Source of the DNA: Cryomorphaceae bacterium | GTDB lineage: Bacteria; Bacteroidota; Bacteroidia; Flavobacteriales; BACL11 | Direction of reading: 5' to 3' | Length of the DNA: 6,720 nucleotides | Assembly (NCBI GenBank): GCA_014384505.1 | Contig: JACNFT010000113.1 | Location: 1-6,720, forward strand | Part shown: positions 6,097-6,720 of the stretch, in pieces | How positions within the stretch are numbered: the stretch's first letter is position 1 | Layout: each line of letters opens with the position of its first letter | Made by a program: the position numbers and the translations under genes | The notes under the pieces: generated by a model | Seen by the model: only the letters and a program-made list of their open reading frames with translations | Told to the model about the DNA's origin: nothing | Databases searched by the model: none

Positions 6097-6720
6097 CTAA
6101 TTTAATAATTCAATCACCATTGCTGAAGCACCACCACCACCATTACAAATTCCAGCAGCACCAATTTTACCGCCATTTTGTTTTAATACATTTATTAAAG
6201 TAACAATAATTCTTGATCCCGAACTTCCTAGTGGATGACCAATAGAAACTGCCCCGCCATTTACATTTACTTTACTTGCATCCAAATCTAAAATTTTTAT
6301 ATTGGCTAAACCAACAACTGAAAAAGCTTCATTTAATTCAAAGTAATCTACATCAGTTATAGCTAATCCTGCTTTCCTTAAAGCAATAGGTAATGCTTTT
6401 GCTGGTGCAGTAGTAAACCATTCTGGTTCATGAGCAGCATCAGCATAACTTACAATTTTTGCTAATGGCGTTAAGTTTAATTCAGCTGCTTTCTCGGCAC
6501 TCATTAGTACTAGGGCAGATGCACCATCATTTAGTGTAGAAGCATTGGCAGCAGTTACTGTTCCTTCTTTATCAAATACTGGACGCAAAGCTGGAATTTT
6601 TTCCATTTTTACATTTTTGTATTCTTCATCTTCAGTAATTATTAAAGCATCACCTCTTCTTTGTGGTACTTCAACAGAAACTACTTCATCAGTAAATTTT
6701 CCTGTAGCCCATGAGTTTGT
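6097..6720 (-). CDS. Acetyl-CoA C-acetyltransferase (thiolase), C-terminal half, N-terminus beyond window edge
   Basis: Thiolases of this type join two acetyl-CoA into acetoacetyl-CoA or run the reverse cleavage in beta-oxidation and ketone metabolism; they are cytoplasmic and usually tetrameric. The frame is open from the window edge at 6720 to the TAG at 6097, giving 207 codons of a family usually near 390 residues. The Met at 6606 is internal, because conserved thiolase sequence (TNSWATGKFTDEV, VPQRRGD) continues upstream of it in frame. In numbering from the edge, the motifs are NDGASALVLMS (64-74), FELNEAFSVVGLANIK (127-142), NGGAVSIGHPLGSSGSR (154-170, catalytic His162) and GICNGGGGASAMVIE (190-204, catalytic Cys192). 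The nucleophilic Cys of the N-terminal half is not in view. The CNGGGGASAM and NEAFSVVxLANIK motifs resemble mitochondrial ACAT1, which favours a biosynthetic acetoacetyl-CoA thiolase over long-chain FadA. It is the first visible gene of the co-directional run. Confidence 0.94.
   Translation of the reverse strand, partial: TNSWATGKFTDEVVSVEVPQRRGDALIITEDEEYKNVKMEKIPALRPVFDKEGTVTAANASTLNDGASALVLMSAEKAAELNLTPLAKIVSYADAAHEPEWFTTAPAKALPIALRKAGLAITDVDYFELNEAFSVVGLANIKILDLDASKVNVNGGAVSIGHPLGSSGSRIIVTLINVLKQNGGKIGAAGICNGGGGASAMVIELLN

Noticed and set aside
6097..6606. A complete 169-residue thiolase-like protein starting at the Met at 6606
   Set aside because: The frame stays open to the window edge, and the 38 extra upstream codons still read as conserved thiolase. 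This Met is internal and the gene is simply cut by the window.

Overview
The window looks like a piece of a Bacteroidota chromosome, most likely Flavobacteriales-like. The evidence is an AT-rich composition (many stretches below 30% GC by hand count), mostly absent Shine-Dalgarno sequences, a metal-type KdsA with the Bacteroidota-style motif FKGSYRKANRS, a DUF5723-type outer-membrane protein, and a lipoprotein with a charged sequence after its lipidated cysteine. KdsA makes the Kdo precursor of lipopolysaccharide, so the cell is Gram-negative.

All six genes lie on the minus strand. In transcription order (right to left) they are: the C-terminal half of an acetyl-CoA C-acetyltransferase (6720-6097, cut by the window edge); a NlpC/P60 (C40) peptidase without a signal peptide (6066-5302); the AAA+ replication and recombination factor RarA/MgsA (5300-4029); a large unnamed lipoprotein (4013-1974); a DUF5723-like predicted beta-barrel (1974-733); and KdsA (731-1, lacking its C-terminus at the window edge). 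The junctions are 30, 1, 15, -1 and 1 bases. There is no gene-free stretch longer than 30 bases and no visible terminator, so the run could be one transcript. I saw no RNA gene, mobile element, CRISPR array or DNA-level repeat.

The functions are mixed: acetoacetyl-CoA chemistry, muropeptide cleavage, replication fork maintenance and LPS precursor synthesis. Three of the six products are linked to the envelope: the lipoprotein, the barrel and KdsA. The C40 peptidase probably recycles cell-wall peptides in the cytoplasm.

The least explained part is the lipoprotein and DUF5723-like pair. Their genes overlap by one base (TAATG) with a good ribosome binding site, and both products are predicted to reach the outer membrane. 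This is the best candidate for an undescribed two-part system here, but nothing in the sequence shows what it does. The rest of the window is ordinary housekeeping DNA.
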